Shown here in pieces: positions 15,895 through 25,095 of a DNA stretch of 64,000 nucleotides. How positions within the stretch are numbered: position 1 is the first letter of the stretch; each line of letters opens with the position of its first letter. Origin of the DNA: Stenotrophomonas bentonitica (GTDB lineage: Bacteria > Pseudomonadota > Gammaproteobacteria > Xanthomonadales > Xanthomonadaceae); the NCBI RefSeq assembly GCF_013185915.1, contig NZ_JAAZUH010000001.1:682001-746000 (forward strand). Direction: 5' to 3'. The notes beneath the pieces were generated by a model. That model did not search any database. It was given only the letters and a program-made list of their open reading frames with translations, and was not told where the DNA came from. The position numbers and the translations under genes are program-made.

Positions 15895-18087
15895 TTAGAA
15901 CGTCGAGCGCAAGGTCACCAGGACGTTGCGCGGCTCTCCAGGCGTGTTGTAGCTATTGAGGCCCCCAACCCGCTCAAAGTAGTGGCGATCAAAGAGATTG
16001 TTGACCGCCACGCTCATTTGGAGGGTCTCGCTGAAGCGATAGCCTGCGTGCGCGCTTGCGACCGCATAACCTCCCTGCTCCCGGACTCCTGCCACCCCCG
16101 TGCCCAAGATACCGCTGGAGACGTGCAACCCACCGCCGAATGACAGCCCGCGCAGCGCCCCGGTTTCAATGCGGTAGTTCGCAAAGAGCTTCAACGTGTG
16201 GTCCGGCTCAAAAAGCGTGAAAGGCGAACCCTCTTGGAAGGTCTGGTGACTGACGTAGCGAGTCAGCAGCCGCGTGTAGCCCGCCGTCAGGTCGAGGTTT
16301 GGCAATGGGCTTCCGCTCGCCTCCACCTCCCACCCTTTGACCTCCACCTCGCCAGCCTGCAAGAAGAAGCCCGGGTTTTCTAGGTCTGGGTAGGAGCGGT
16401 TTACGTCCTTTGTCTGGAAGGCTGCGGCGGCCAGGTTCAGCGCACCTCCCCGGACGCTTGCTTTGGCACCGATCTCCAGCTGTTTTCCAATGCGTGGATC
16501 GATCGCTTCCCCGGAGACCTTTCGCTGCGTCTGTGGGATGAACGTGTCTGCGTAGCTGGCGTAGGCCGTCACATTGTCTGTGAAGTGGAACACCGCCCCG
16601 GCGTATGGGGTGAACTCCCCATGGGCTTGGGCGCCGTCCACCCATGCCGTGAGCGGCTGCGGCGACACCGACCGGCTTTTCACGTCGAAATTGCTCCACC
16701 GACCGCCGGCGACACCGGTAAGGCGGTCGGTCAACGCCATCCGCAGCTGCCCGTAAACGCCGCTTTGGCGCGTGATGGAATGGTAGCCGGAGGTGTAGGA
16801 AATCGGCACCTCGGGGACCACGTTGGGGGAAAGCACTGGAACGTCGCGGACCACGGGGCCCTGGCCATACCGCGTGGTGCTTTCGTATTCCTCCATGGTC
16901 GCGCCAACCATTGCGTGATGGTCGCGACCCCACGCCTGGAACGCGCCGGCTGCAAAGAGGTCGACGCCCTCCCTAATCTCATCGCTGTCGCTCTGACGAC
17001 GGGCGTAGCTGACAACCGTGCCCCTCTGTGGGTTGACGCCGCCAGTCGGATAGCTGTCCTTGTAATACCAGTCCAAACGTTGCCGGCTTGCACGACCCTT
17101 GATAGACCATCCGTTGTCGAAGAGATGCTCCAGGTCAAGCGTGATGGCCTCCTTATCCCACTGCTGGATGACCCAGTCGGGGTATACGTAGAGGGCACGA
17201 GACGCGCCCAAAAATCGCTGGTCGGTGAAGGCCGGCTGTCCCATGTAGGGCATCACATCATCCGACTGATGCGTGGCGGAGAGAGAAACAGTGGTGGAAG
17301 GCGCAATGTCCCAGTCCAGCGTTCCGTGGAGCAAGCGCTTGCTCGAGTCAGCGGTGTCATAGAAGTAATCGCGCTCCTGCGCGGAGGCGATGAAGCGGCT
17401 GCGCACGCGCCCGGCAGCATCCAGAGGGCCGCCAATGTCCACCTCGCCGCGGTAGTTGGACCAACTCCCCGTGGAGAGCACGATGGAGCCGCCGAAGGCC
17501 TCCCTGCCGCGTTTGCGAACGAAGTTGGCGACGCCACCAGGCTGGCCGGACCCTTGGAAGATTCCTCCCGGGCCTCGCAGCACCTCCACCCGGTCGTAGA
17601 TGGCCAAATCGAACTGTTGGAACGCAGAGAGTGCTCCGTAAGCGGGAATCCCATCGTAGGAGGACTCTAAGTTGTAGCCGCGGGACCGAATCTGGCTTGT
17701 GGCACCGTCCCACGGGGTGACGGTGACGCCGGTCACTTCCCGAAGCGCGTCCTCCACGGTGACCAAGTTCTGGTCCTCGATGCGCTGGCGGGTGATGACA
17801 CTCATCGAGTTGGGGAGGCCCAACACTGGGACCGGGGCTTTGCCCCCCCAAGTGACCACGGGAGACGTGTAGGAGCCAGTGCCCTCCGTAGTGCCAAGGC
17901 GCTGCGCTTCGACCTTGATCGTATCCAAGTCGGAGATGGCGGTGTCCACCGGGGGGCGCTTTGCTTCTTCTGCGGATGCATGACTTGCGGCAAGGAAGGC
18001 GCCGGCCAGTAGGGCGTGAACGGGACGCAAACGGTCATGCCTTTCAGAGCCGTGGGCTCGGCCCGAGGACGTGGTCGATTTGATCAT
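15895..18087 (-). CDS. TonB-dependent metallophore/siderophore receptor
   Basis: The 730-aa outer-membrane receptor has a signal peptide (LLAGAFLAASHASAEE), a TonB-box-like segment (DTIKVEAQ) and a plug domain containing VTVEDALREVTGVTV and IYDRVEVLRGPGGIF with GQPGGVANFVRKR. The beta-barrel ends in the expected terminal Phe (VTLRSTF). The plug motifs place it among siderophore receptors of the FhuE/FpvA type. It lacks an N-terminal signalling (STN) domain, so it should not control its own sigma factor. A 29-bp dyad resembling a Zur box lies 85-113 bp upstream, so zinc-responsive control and a zincophore ligand are possible. The downstream ABC transporter probably completes the uptake route. 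Confidence 0.9.
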   Translation of the reverse strand: MIKSTTSSGRAHGSERHDRLRPVHALLAGAFLAASHASAEEAKRPPVDTAISDLDTIKVEAQRLGTTEGTGSYTSPVVTWGGKAPVPVLGLPNSMSVITRQRIEDQNLVTVEDALREVTGVTVTPWDGATSQIRSRGYNLESSYDGIPAYGALSAFQQFDLAIYDRVEVLRGPGGIFQGSGQPGGVANFVRKRGREAFGGSIVLSTGSWSNYRGEVDIGGPLDAAGRVRSRFIASAQERDYFYDTADSSKRLLHGTLDWDIAPSTTVSLSATHQSDDVMPYMGQPAFTDQRFLGASRALYVYPDWVIQQWDKEAITLDLEHLFDNGWSIKGRASRQRLDWYYKDSYPTGGVNPQRGTVVSYARRQSDSDEIREGVDLFAAGAFQAWGRDHHAMVGATMEEYESTTRYGQGPVVRDVPVLSPNVVPEVPISYTSGYHSITRQSGVYGQLRMALTDRLTGVAGGRWSNFDVKSRSVSPQPLTAWVDGAQAHGEFTPYAGAVFHFTDNVTAYASYADTFIPQTQRKVSGEAIDPRIGKQLEIGAKASVRGGALNLAAAAFQTKDVNRSYPDLENPGFFLQAGEVEVKGWEVEASGSPLPNLDLTAGYTRLLTRYVSHQTFQEGSPFTLFEPDHTLKLFANYRIETGALRGLSFGGGLHVSSGILGTGVAGVREQGGYAVASAHAGYRFSETLQMSVAVNNLFDRHYFERVGGLNSYNTPGEPRNVLVTLRSTF

Positions 18088-18171
18088 GATGATTTCAGTG
18101 AGGAGGCGTGCAGGCGGAGCATCGGCGGGCGCTGCACGTGCCCTCCCCCGTAGACCGGAACCGACTGCCGC

Positions 18172-18200
18172 ATTGTAACGTTATGTCATAACATTTCAAT
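18172..18200. promoter_or_regulatory. Zur-like operator upstream of the TonB receptor
   Basis: This is an imperfect 29-bp palindrome centred on T18186, with 12 of 14 pairs matching and core GTTATGTCATAAC. On the minus strand it reads AAATGTTATGACATAACGTT, which resembles the proteobacterial Zur consensus (AAATGTTATANTATAACATT) more than the Fur GATAAT hexamer array. It lies 85-113 bp before the receptor start. The assignment rests on comparison from memory. Confidence 0.6.
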
Positions 18201-18789
18201 AGCAGCTCTATGGCGGTCTAGTTGGCGAAGTGAGGAAGGCAGACCGCCTGCGTGCGACCCTTTGCGTCATAGGCCAGTGGGGCGACCCTCGGCGGGCACA
18301 AGACGATAACCGCGACGACTCCGACCGCTACGCTCCTTGATGTCCGTCTGGACAGCAGCACTGTCCGACAGGCGTGGGGACACCTGATGTGTCGCCCGTT
18401 TGCTTCAAGGCGGCAAGAGATCAAGTTCCATCCGTGAGGTCGTTCCCGCTGGAGCGAGCCTTCGACGGCAATGCCGGATCATTGCAGGTTGGGTCTTTGA
18501 GCGTTCATTGCACGAAGGCAAAGAGTCGTGACGCCCCACTTCCTTGACCACCCCATAAACTCTTGACTTACCAGATCGCTGTTATGCAAGCCTTGAACCT
18601 CCCTCATGCGAGACGCGATGCAGCCCCGCAACTAGCTGCCTCTCAGCTCCTTTTCTCGTAATGAGAGACAAGTAGCGGTTGAGCTGCGTATTGTGAAGTG
18701 CGCTGCAGATATGCGAATCCACGCCATCGAGGCTCTTGCGCCGTTACGAACGGGTGCTTAGATGCAGCCATCACCCTCAGGAGACTGCA
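18201..18789. other. Gap without a convincing gene
   Basis: Between the receptor promoter and the gene at 18790 I see no ORF with both a sensible start site and protein-like composition. The region probably holds divergent promoters. A GGAG ribosome-binding site for the right-hand gene lies at its end. Confidence 0.4.
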
Positions 18790-19044
18790 ATGACAAATCG
18801 TGCGAGAAATAAAGGTAACAGATCAGAGTTGCACGACAACCGAAAGGAAGCGCTTGGCTCTCTTCCTGTTCTTCTAATAGAACGGGACAGCAACTCGATC
18901 CTAAGCCCGCAGGCTATGATTAAGGCTGCCCACCAAGGCTTGCAGGATGCATGCGCAAATTACCGCGATGCCCAAGCCAGAAGGGCAAGCGCTCACCTTA
19001 GCCCTAAGGAGCCGACGCTCTCCGGCTCTGCGACAGATATTTAA
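18790..19044 (+). CDS. Small hypothetical protein, 84 aa
   Basis: An AGGAG ribosome-binding site sits 7 nt before ATG 18790. The product starts MTNRARNKGNRSELHDNRKE and is hydrophilic and basic at the N-terminus, with a hydrophobic centre (LGSLPVLLIERDSNSIL) and a helical QDACANYRDAQARRAS stretch. It has no membrane segment or cysteine motif. It is a single gene with long flanking gaps. I do not recognise it. Confidence 0.6.
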   Translation: MTNRARNKGNRSELHDNRKEALGSLPVLLIERDSNSILSPQAMIKAAHQGLQDACANYRDAQARRASAHLSPKEPTLSGSATDI

Positions 19045-19496
19045 CACTGTATCCATATGCTCTGCGCGTGGACGCATTGCCTCGTGAGCCCACCTAGGGG
19101 AAGACCGCCCCAGGGCGCGCAAGGGCCCTGTCCCGAACCACCAAGCCCCTGCGGTCGGCATGCAGCAATGCACCCACTTGCTTGACCGACCGACGTAGTC
19201 CCAAGACCTCCAGCGGTGCATCCAGTGTCGACACTTCTTCCTAGAGCGAACCGACGACCCAGGCAACTTCGGCAGAATCGCTGGTGGCGCTGAGAACCGG
19301 GGCAGCCGCTTGAATCAAGAGAACGCGTTGGGCCGACCCACCGGAACGATTGGATTGGCATGGAACGAATGCCTCGGCTCGGTGTGTTACAGGACTTGAG
19401 CCGCGAGAACGTTCCACGCGGCAGGCTTCCCCTGCATACGAATCCTCGACTCGATACGCGTTACGCGGAGCCCGCCGCGGCAATGGCCGAGAGGCT
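19045..19496. other. Gap without a convincing gene
   Basis: Only overlapping ORFs without clear starts are present (for example 18901-19266 and 19041-19361 on the minus strand). I see no repeat or RNA structure I can defend. Confidence 0.4.
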
Positions 19497-20183
19497 TCAT
19501 TCGCGCCCGGCCTCCGGAGCGAGGGTATGGATCACCTTCCCGTGCGCGTCGAGGAACTCGATCGCTCCATACCCTTGGGCGGTAACGGTCAGGCGGAGCC
19601 TGGCTCGGTCTTGTTGGTCCTTGAGCGAAATCGCTGGCGTGCCATCGGCAGCCACGGTCATCTGAATCCTCGTCGGCGTTTCGACCCCTGGAATCAGGCG
19701 ATTGCCCAGACGCGGCTCGCGGACCAAGGGCGGCGCTTGATTGATTGAGAAGCGCACTTCCCCGTCCGGCGAAACGCGCCAGCCGATGGCGTCCATGGCG
19801 GGGTGATCCAGGGCTAGCACCGCCATCCCGCCGTCCACGTCCGCGGTTCCAAAGCCCCCACGTTCGCTGCCCTTCTCGTCGTAAAGCACCATGCCCGCAA
19901 CGTTGAAGGCCCGCTTGTATTGCAAGCCGTCGATGATGGGGGCTGGGGTCTGCCCAGACAGAGTCATTCGAATCACCCCCTTCTCATCGACAATATCGAT
20001 TCGGCGCGCCGTGATGCGCTCCTTGTCCGGGGCAATGACTTGCGTCTCAGGAGACTCGCTGACGATCAGCTTTTGCAGCTGCTCAACGGACGGGCGCTTG
20101 GGGCTGGCAGACCCCTCCGCTTGCGCGCCCAGGGCCAAGACGCTCGATGCGATACCTAAGGCAATGCGGTTCAGGTGCTTCAT
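19497..20183 (-). CDS. Secreted/periplasmic hypothetical protein
   Basis: The 228-aa protein starts MKHLNRIALGIASSVLALGA followed by QAEG, a clear Sec signal peptide; the earlier in-frame start at 20201 would only add six residues. The mature part is rich in beta-strand-like segments: ARRIDIVDEKGVIRMTLSGQ, GMVLYDEKGSERGGFGTADV and AISLKDQQDRARLRLTV. These repeat a pattern of a short strand, D..G..R and a strand, suggesting a beta-sandwich or solenoid assembled from similar hairpins. I recall similar proteins in Xanthomonadaceae but no function. It is a solitary gene. Confidence 0.7.
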   Translation of the reverse strand: MKHLNRIALGIASSVLALGAQAEGSASPKRPSVEQLQKLIVSESPETQVIAPDKERITARRIDIVDEKGVIRMTLSGQTPAPIIDGLQYKRAFNVAGMVLYDEKGSERGGFGTADVDGGMAVLALDHPAMDAIGWRVSPDGEVRFSINQAPPLVREPRLGNRLIPGVETPTRIQMTVAADGTPAISLKDQQDRARLRLTVTAQGYGAIEFLDAHGKVIHTLAPEAGRE

Positions 20184-20861
20184 GGGTTCTCTCTTGACCA
20201 AGGATGTGTCTCACACTCTGCGCGAGGTTGCGATACCGCTTCAGCCCGGCGACCGGCTCCGCCTTTCAGGTGTGGCAGCAATGAAGAACGCCGCACGGAT
20301 CTGGGGCTCAGGTGCCACGCCAGTTGCCAGATGCCTGCCACGTGCCCGTCACCGAAGCGTGCCCGATTGACCGGGTCGAATTCAACCCGTAGCCAGCAGA
20401 GCCGAAAACCGCGCGTTGGCCGCCCATGCCCTCATGTGCCGGCCCAGGGGCGAAGCGCCCATGTATCGCGACAGCCAATACGAGACTTGCGTCACTGCTG
20501 GACGGTCCACGCTGCTGCGCGATTGCGGCTGACGGTATGAATCGTTTTTTCGCTCTCTTCACTGCCCTCGGCGCACATTCTTTCCGAGGGCGTGTGAGAG
20601 AGCCACTTCTTTCGGTGGGCCCCTCATGTTGGAACGCCCGGATATCGTGGGTGACCTGGAGGGTCTGGATCGGAAGCGCCGCCATGCGGACCGTTCTCGT
20701 CCTTCTGCTTAGGCAGGCCGGAGACGCAGCAGGAGTTGTGGTCCTCCGACCGGAGTTGCCTGAGGGGGTCGCGGAAATGCAGCGGGGGCTGCTACCTGCG
20801 TATCCGGGCAGGGCTTGAAGCAACCTTAGCGATCCCGTCGACCCGTGAAGGAGCTCCTGGT
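20184..20861. other. Gap with a dispersed repeat copy
   Basis: At 20757-20808 the sequence is about 85% identical, in opposite orientation, to the 3' part of the 57-aa ORF at 12301-12474. In the frame ending 20818 it encodes VAEMQRGLLPAYPG. The upstream sequence is not clearly related, so this may be a relic of that gene or a dispersed repeat. The ribosome-binding site of the gene at 20862 (AAGGAG) is at 20848-20853. I see no other gene. Confidence 0.5.
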
Positions 20862-21512
20862 ATGGAGAGTGGGCAATCGTGGCCTGCGACACACCTGTTC
20901 AAGCGAGCGCTCATCGCTGACGACCATGTAATCGTGGCCCAAGCCATCTGCCATCTGCTTTCCCAAGTGTCTGCTGCTGTCGACATGGTCACCTCTGGAG
21001 AGGCACTTGTAGCGTCAGTGCGTGATTCACCGCCCGACGTCGTCATTGCCGACGTGAGCATACCGGGCGTCAATGGCATTGATGCCATGAAGATACTGCA
21101 TGATGAAGGGCATAAAACGCCGCTCGTCTTTCTTTCGGTGCACGACGAACCTTCCATGGCGGCGATGGCGCTCCGCGCTGGGGCGATGGGATATCTGCCG
21201 AAGTCTGCCGCAGGCGAAGAGCTGCTTAGGGCTTTGGGAGATGTCGTGGAAGGTCGAACCTACGTGGCGTCAACCTTGACCGCCCGAATGGCCGCAGACC
21301 CTGCCCCTGTCCAACCCAGATTGACGCCGTCTCACTTGCGCGTTTTGGAGCTTGTAGCCCAAGGCAAGCGTCCCAAAGAGATTGCTGGGGAAATGGGACT
21401 CTCCGTTCGCACCATCGAGTCTCACAAATACATGATGATGCAGGAGCTGGGGGTGCGGACGACCTTGGCACTGCTGAGGCGCGCAAAGGAAAAGGGGTAT
21501 ATCAGCGCCTGA
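20862..21512 (+). CDS. NarL/LuxR-type response regulator
   Basis: From ATG 20862 (AAGGAG 8 nt upstream) the protein is 216 aa. The receiver domain has the acidic pair in LIADDHVI (D20, D21), the phospho-acceptor D64 in VIADVSIPG, SVHDE, and the conserved Lys in GYLPKSA. A LuxR/GerE helix-turn-helix follows (LTPSHLRVLELVAQGKRPKE, then MGLSVRTIESHKYMMM). It should bind DNA when phosphorylated. No cognate kinase is adjacent. A paralogue at 52010-52654 has nearly the same length and layout but Glu instead of the phospho-Asp. Its target genes are unknown. Confidence 0.88.
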   Translation: MESGQSWPATHLFKRALIADDHVIVAQAICHLLSQVSAAVDMVTSGEALVASVRDSPPDVVIADVSIPGVNGIDAMKILHDEGHKTPLVFLSVHDEPSMAAMALRAGAMGYLPKSAAGEELLRALGDVVEGRTYVASTLTARMAADPAPVQPRLTPSHLRVLELVAQGKRPKEIAGEMGLSVRTIESHKYMMMQELGVRTTLALLRRAKEKGYISA

Positions 21513-21602
21513 AATACCGTCGGCCCCGACAAGACGCCCCCGGCACGCACAGCAACCTCGTCATTCAAGTCAAAGGAAAGCCCCCGTGTCGACGCTACGG
21601 AG

Positions 21603-22124
21603 CTATTTGGCTCTTTTCGTCGCCGACGCCTTCTTAGGCGTCTTCCTGGCCTTCCCCACAGGCCGCTTCGCCGGCCTGACCCCCTTCTTCACTGCCGTGC
21701 GCGTAGGCGTTACTGCCTTGGTCGCCGTCTTTGTCACGGCGACACCAATCAGCGGGAACTTGATGCCGGGGTTTGCTTTGGCCCACGCCTTGCCTTGGGC
21801 CGATGTTGACCAAGCAGCGAATGCCGTTGGCGCCTTCCCGCGGCCAGTCCAGACCTCGCCGGTGGGAAGGCGATACTTGGGGGCCACCTTGCCCAGTTTG
21901 TAACCCTTCCGCGACGTCCCGGTGCCCGACCCGCTCGCAGGTTTCAATCCGCTTGCCTCCCCAATCAGCTTGGCAATCTGTCGGCGCTGCGAAGGGCTCA
22001 GGACGCTTGCATATTTCTGGAGCACGGCCAATGCCTTAGGCATCTCGCGATCGCGCTTCTCCACTAGGGCTTTCCGCGCTTCCAAATGCTTAATTTCAGC
22101 ATTGATTGATTTTAGTGTGGTCAT
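21603..22124 (-). CDS. H-NS family nucleoid-associated protein
   Basis: This 173-aa protein has an N-terminal coiled-coil oligomerisation region (INAEIKHLEARKALVEKRDR) and an H-NS DNA-binding motif in YRLPTGEVWTGRGKAP. The C-terminus is an extended Lys/Pro/Ala/Thr-rich tail (GVRPAKRPVGKARKTPKKAS) typical of Xanthomonadaceae and Burkholderia homologues. H-NS proteins coat AT-rich, often horizontally acquired DNA and silence it, so its presence inside an accessory region is notable. It is convergent with the NarL-type regulator. The start at 22124 gives the expected N-terminus. Confidence 0.82.
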   Translation of the reverse strand: MTTLKSINAEIKHLEARKALVEKRDREMPKALAVLQKYASVLSPSQRRQIAKLIGEASGLKPASGSGTGTSRKGYKLGKVAPKYRLPTGEVWTGRGKAPTAFAAWSTSAQGKAWAKANPGIKFPLIGVAVTKTATKAVTPTRTAVKKGVRPAKRPVGKARKTPKKASATKRAK

Positions 22125-22806
22125 TGCGAAAGGATGCTCCCGTGCGTGAAAGTCGACTCGTATCCTAACTCACACGCGCCCCACCAGAAAGCAAGGCTCA
22201 TAGCGACGAGGGCGGCGTCCAATCAATGAAGTTCGCTCACTCCGTTAGAAGTGAGAATCTGGTCACCATTCTTCAATCATCCCGGACGATTCTTGAAGTC
22301 GTCCGGTTAAGGCCAGGACCACATGAGCCCCCTAAAGGCCGGCAAGGCGTCGCACACTATTCCCCGCGAAACGTCCTCGATTGCCCGAAAGCGCTCGCCT
22401 ATGACACGAGGAAATGAACACCACGGCGGCCTATTGGAGCACTTAAGGTGATACGGTGGCAGCGCAGTGTCTTAGCTAGGGAAAGCCCTTCGAGAGACTG
22501 TGGCGACCACTCTGATAAGTGTTGTTCTTCCCGGTGCTGCAGTTCACTGGCCTTCGCTGAGGGACAGGTTTCAGCAGCCCCGTTCCCGCACCCCTTGGGG
22601 GAGCAGGGCTCCTTCTTTTAGCCCTTGTGTGCATCACAGCCTGGGGAAAACGCAGTTCAGGGCACCACCGGGGCACCTGCCCAGATTGGGTTTACGCAGA
22701 ACATTCTCCCTGATTGATGTCGTTTCGGCGGACCGCGATTTCGCTTGGCTGCGATCCCTTGCCGATGACGCAACGCGCGCTACGGCCGCAGAGCGCTCTG
22801 GCACAA
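22125..22806. other. Gap with one hairpin, no convincing gene
   Basis: A perfect 8-bp stem (CCGGACGA 22282-22289, TCGTCCGG 22299-22306) with a 9-nt loop is the only clear structure. It lacks a T-tract. A 63-codon ORF spanning it (22226-22417) has no ribosome-binding site. Confidence 0.45.
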
Positions 22807-23034
22807 TCAATGGCTCTCGCGCGCAATAAGTTCCACTGCGACCCCCTCGGCTCGCTGGAGCACCTGAAGACAGGACGTGCCGTGAAACCCAATAGCCTCA
22901 GCCACACCGACCCCATGCACTTGGACTTTTAGCAGCGCCCAGCTCCCCTCTGACTCCCGCCATATTTCGGACGTGTAGACATGTTTGCCGACCGACAATG
23001 TCACTCGCCGAATCTCACTGGCTGCTTGGGCCAT
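22807..23034 (-). CDS. Small orphan protein, WR-core family copy 1
   Basis: The gene encodes 75 aa from ATG 23032-23034 with a GGGAG site 6 nt upstream. The core VTLSVGKHVYTSEIWRESEG followed by WALLKVQVHGVG matches two other genes in this window (29786-30019 and 34926-35198), defining a family V.L.V...YT(S/A)(E/D).WR.S...W.LL.V...G. A predicted beta-hairpin N-terminal half is followed by a helix. No signal peptide or metal motif is present. The next gene upstream on the same strand is a double-CxxC protein 168 bp away. Function unknown. Confidence 0.7.
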   Translation of the reverse strand: MAQAASEIRRVTLSVGKHVYTSEIWRESEGSWALLKVQVHGVGVAEAIGFHGTSCLQVLQRAEGVAVELIARESH

Positions 23035-23202
23035 CGGATGCTCCCTACGCGTTGACGGCTCGAGTTTGCAACGAGAGGAGGACAGCATCAAGGGGGCCCA
23101 CCTGCTGCTCGCACTCTGACCCGCTCTCAGCTTTCCCAGTAGCGTCGGGCTGAGTGCAAGGCTCCGACTCAAGTCGCGCAACGCCCAACCGCCGCCACTC
23201 CA

Positions 23203-23451
23203 TCACCCGCCCCTTCGAAGCTTGTCGGCAAGCATGTCTTCGAAACACTGCCTGCTTACCGCCTGATGCGCACCACATCCAGGGCAGGTCAGGACTCCTC
23301 CCCCGCCAATGTCTTCGAGGCCGTGGCCGGGCGTAAGAACAGCGCTGTGCCGACATGCCTTGCAAGTGACCGCCACATGCTTCAAGGATCGAACCGTGGC
23401 CGAGTCGGCCATGTCCGCTTGCACGTCCGTGATTAAAAACTTGCCTATCAA
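23203..23451 (-). CDS. Small double-CxxC (zinc-ribbon-like) protein, copy 1
   Basis: The 82-aa product starts at TTG 23449-23451 (GGAG 5 nt upstream); this start makes the N-terminus MIGKFLITDV agree with the M..xGxFxL pattern of the paralogues. The first knuckle is VTCKACRHSA and the second is GVLTCPGCGAHQAVS, ending CFEDMLADKL. Four cysteines in two CxxC pairs suggest one Zn(II) site. It is one of five such genes in the window. The family is small and cytosolic, and its partner (DNA, RNA or protein) is unknown. Confidence 0.72.
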   Translation of the reverse strand: MIGKFLITDVQADMADSATVRSLKHVAVTCKACRHSAVLTPGHGLEDIGGGGVLTCPGCGAHQAVSRQCFEDMLADKLRRGG

Positions 23452-23733
23452 ACGCCACTCCGCACAGATCTTTGTGAACTTTCCCGCTTTGGGAAGGCGA
23501 CGGACTGGACACGGCCTTCACGGCCTACCCAGCGAAGTTGCGGCGATTGTCCAGGACAAGCCCTCACCGGATGATGAAAAAACAGCCAACGGCATGTCGT
23601 AGAAGCATGGCTGAGGTCTTCACGGATTGACCGCTTTGCGCTCGGTGCATGGCGCCCGGGCATCGAAAGTTGCCAGCAGTGGTTTAGCGGCGGACCGCGT
23701 CCTGCTGGAAGGGCACCGAACGCTATCAGCAGC

Positions 23734-24167
23734 TCAATGCTGCATTGAACGCCTCAAGTAGTCCGCGAACAGGGGATCATTGGACTCCATGGCGAAGGCC
23801 AGCGCTTCTCCCTCCGCCAGATCAGCCCCGAACCTCAACAGAAGCGCTGCCACGGCGATCTTGGTGTCGGTGTCCAACGCGTCTGCGGTGATTAGCCAGA
23901 TCAACGGAGGCTCATCCGTCTCGTCTTCGGTATAGGGATAGGAATTCGCATCGATTCCTGTCTGCAAGAGCCCCTCGACAAGCTCCAAGTCGCCCGTTCG
24001 GCACGCGTGGTGTAAGGCCGATAGTCCAGCGCCCGTCCTCTCTTGACAAGGGTCGACGGCAACTGATCGACCGCGGACATCATGTGCCTAAACGTTTCGC
24101 GAAACTCGGGGACGGTCATGTAAAGCTTGCCCCACCCCAGTGCAATGGCTTTCGGCAACGCATCCAT
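23734..24167 (-). pseudogene. Frameshifted ankyrin-repeat-like gene
   Basis: The frame from ATG 24165-24167 (MDALPKAIALGWGKLYMTVP) aligns with the start of the ankyrin gene at 13563-14003 up to about residue 47. The similarity then continues in another frame (LSALHHACRTGDLELVEGLL, YPYTEDETDEPPLIWL, then LLLRFGADLAEGEAL) to the stop at 23734. The frame change lies near 24010-24035. All family landmarks survive, including the acidic loop, so disruption seems recent or reflects a sequencing error. Without the shift it would be about 144 aa. Confidence 0.7.
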
Positions 24168-24325
24168 CCCCAGGTCTCCTCGCCAGCGCCCTCAGCCCAA
24201 AGATGGGGCTGTGAAGATTCTATACTCACTGGGTAGCCCAGTCGCCACCGCGCCAGTCGATGCCAAGGGAGGCGCCGCTGGCGCGTCGATCAGGGCCCGA
24301 CCGTTCATTGAACAGGAGTCATCTC

Positions 24326-24988
24326 GTGGGCATAGACGTGCCTCGGATCGTTTGGGTCGGAACTGGCCTGCTTGCCTTTGCAGCCGGCGTGGTCAACGCG
24401 GTCGGCTACTTGGGGTATGAACACCAGGCCTTCAGTCACATGACAGGGACCGTGAGCCTTCAGAGCATTGCACTCGAGGGCAGCAACTGGGGTGCTGCTC
24501 AGCAGCTGCTCGCAGTAGTGGCCGGGTTCGTCGCCGGCTCGTTCGGTGCCGGCATGCTGCTTCGAGACCGCAGCCTTTCGGCCGCTTACGTGGCGCTCCT
24601 CGCCGCCGAGGCCGCGCTCTTCGCCGTCGCGGCCGCCCTACTCGCCGGAGGCAATGCCTCCGGTGCTTGCCTTGCTGCTGCAGGCTGTGGGATGCAAAAC
24701 GCCATGACCTCTTTTTACAGCGGCTCCGCCATCCGAACCACGCACCTGACCGGCTTTTTCACGGACTTCGGCCTCGTGCTCGGTCAGGTCTGCCGGGGCA
24801 ATCCTGCCCCCCGCCGTCGGCTGGGCATGTGGGGATTGGTGCTGCTGGGCTTCTCAACGGGCGGAATGGTTGCAGCTATCGCCTTCCATCACCTGGGATT
24901 CCTCACGTTGCTCTTGCCGTCGGCCACGGCCGCTCTATGTGGCTTTGGGCTTTGGCTCCATCTGCATCGAGCCAAGCTGCGGCAATAG
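24326..24988 (+). CDS. DUF1275 (YoaK-like) membrane protein
   Basis: The 220-aa protein starts at GTG 24326 behind a CAGGAG site. The family signature is GLLAFAAGVVNAVGYLGYEH, SHMTGTVSLQ and GMQNAMTSFYSGSAIRTTHLTG. Six to seven hydrophobic segments indicate an inner-membrane protein. DUF1275 proteins are widespread and poorly characterised; a transport role is often suggested. It stands alone, 107 bp before an unrelated plus-strand gene. A longer in-frame start at 24260 lacks a ribosome-binding site. Confidence 0.85.
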   Translation: MGIDVPRIVWVGTGLLAFAAGVVNAVGYLGYEHQAFSHMTGTVSLQSIALEGSNWGAAQQLLAVVAGFVAGSFGAGMLLRDRSLSAAYVALLAAEAALFAVAAALLAGGNASGACLAAAGCGMQNAMTSFYSGSAIRTTHLTGFFTDFGLVLGQVCRGNPAPRRRLGMWGLVLLGFSTGGMVAAIAFHHLGFLTLLLPSATAALCGFGLWLHLHRAKLRQ

Positions 24989-25095
24989 GATCGCGTCCGC
25001 GCCATCTCATCGTGGGGATGCGTAGCCCTTGCGCTTGAATGCACCGCAATGGGGTGACACATTGCCGGGTGTGACAGGCAAAAGGGCAGGAGCTC

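Noticed and set aside
16585..17670. A 361-codon plus-strand ORF across the TonB receptor
   Set aside because: It is antisense to a receptor with signal peptide, plug and C-terminal Phe; the long open frame follows from the GC-rich codon use of the real gene.
22226..22417. A 63-codon ORF after the H-NS-like gene
   Set aside because: No ribosome-binding site and it spans a perfect hairpin.
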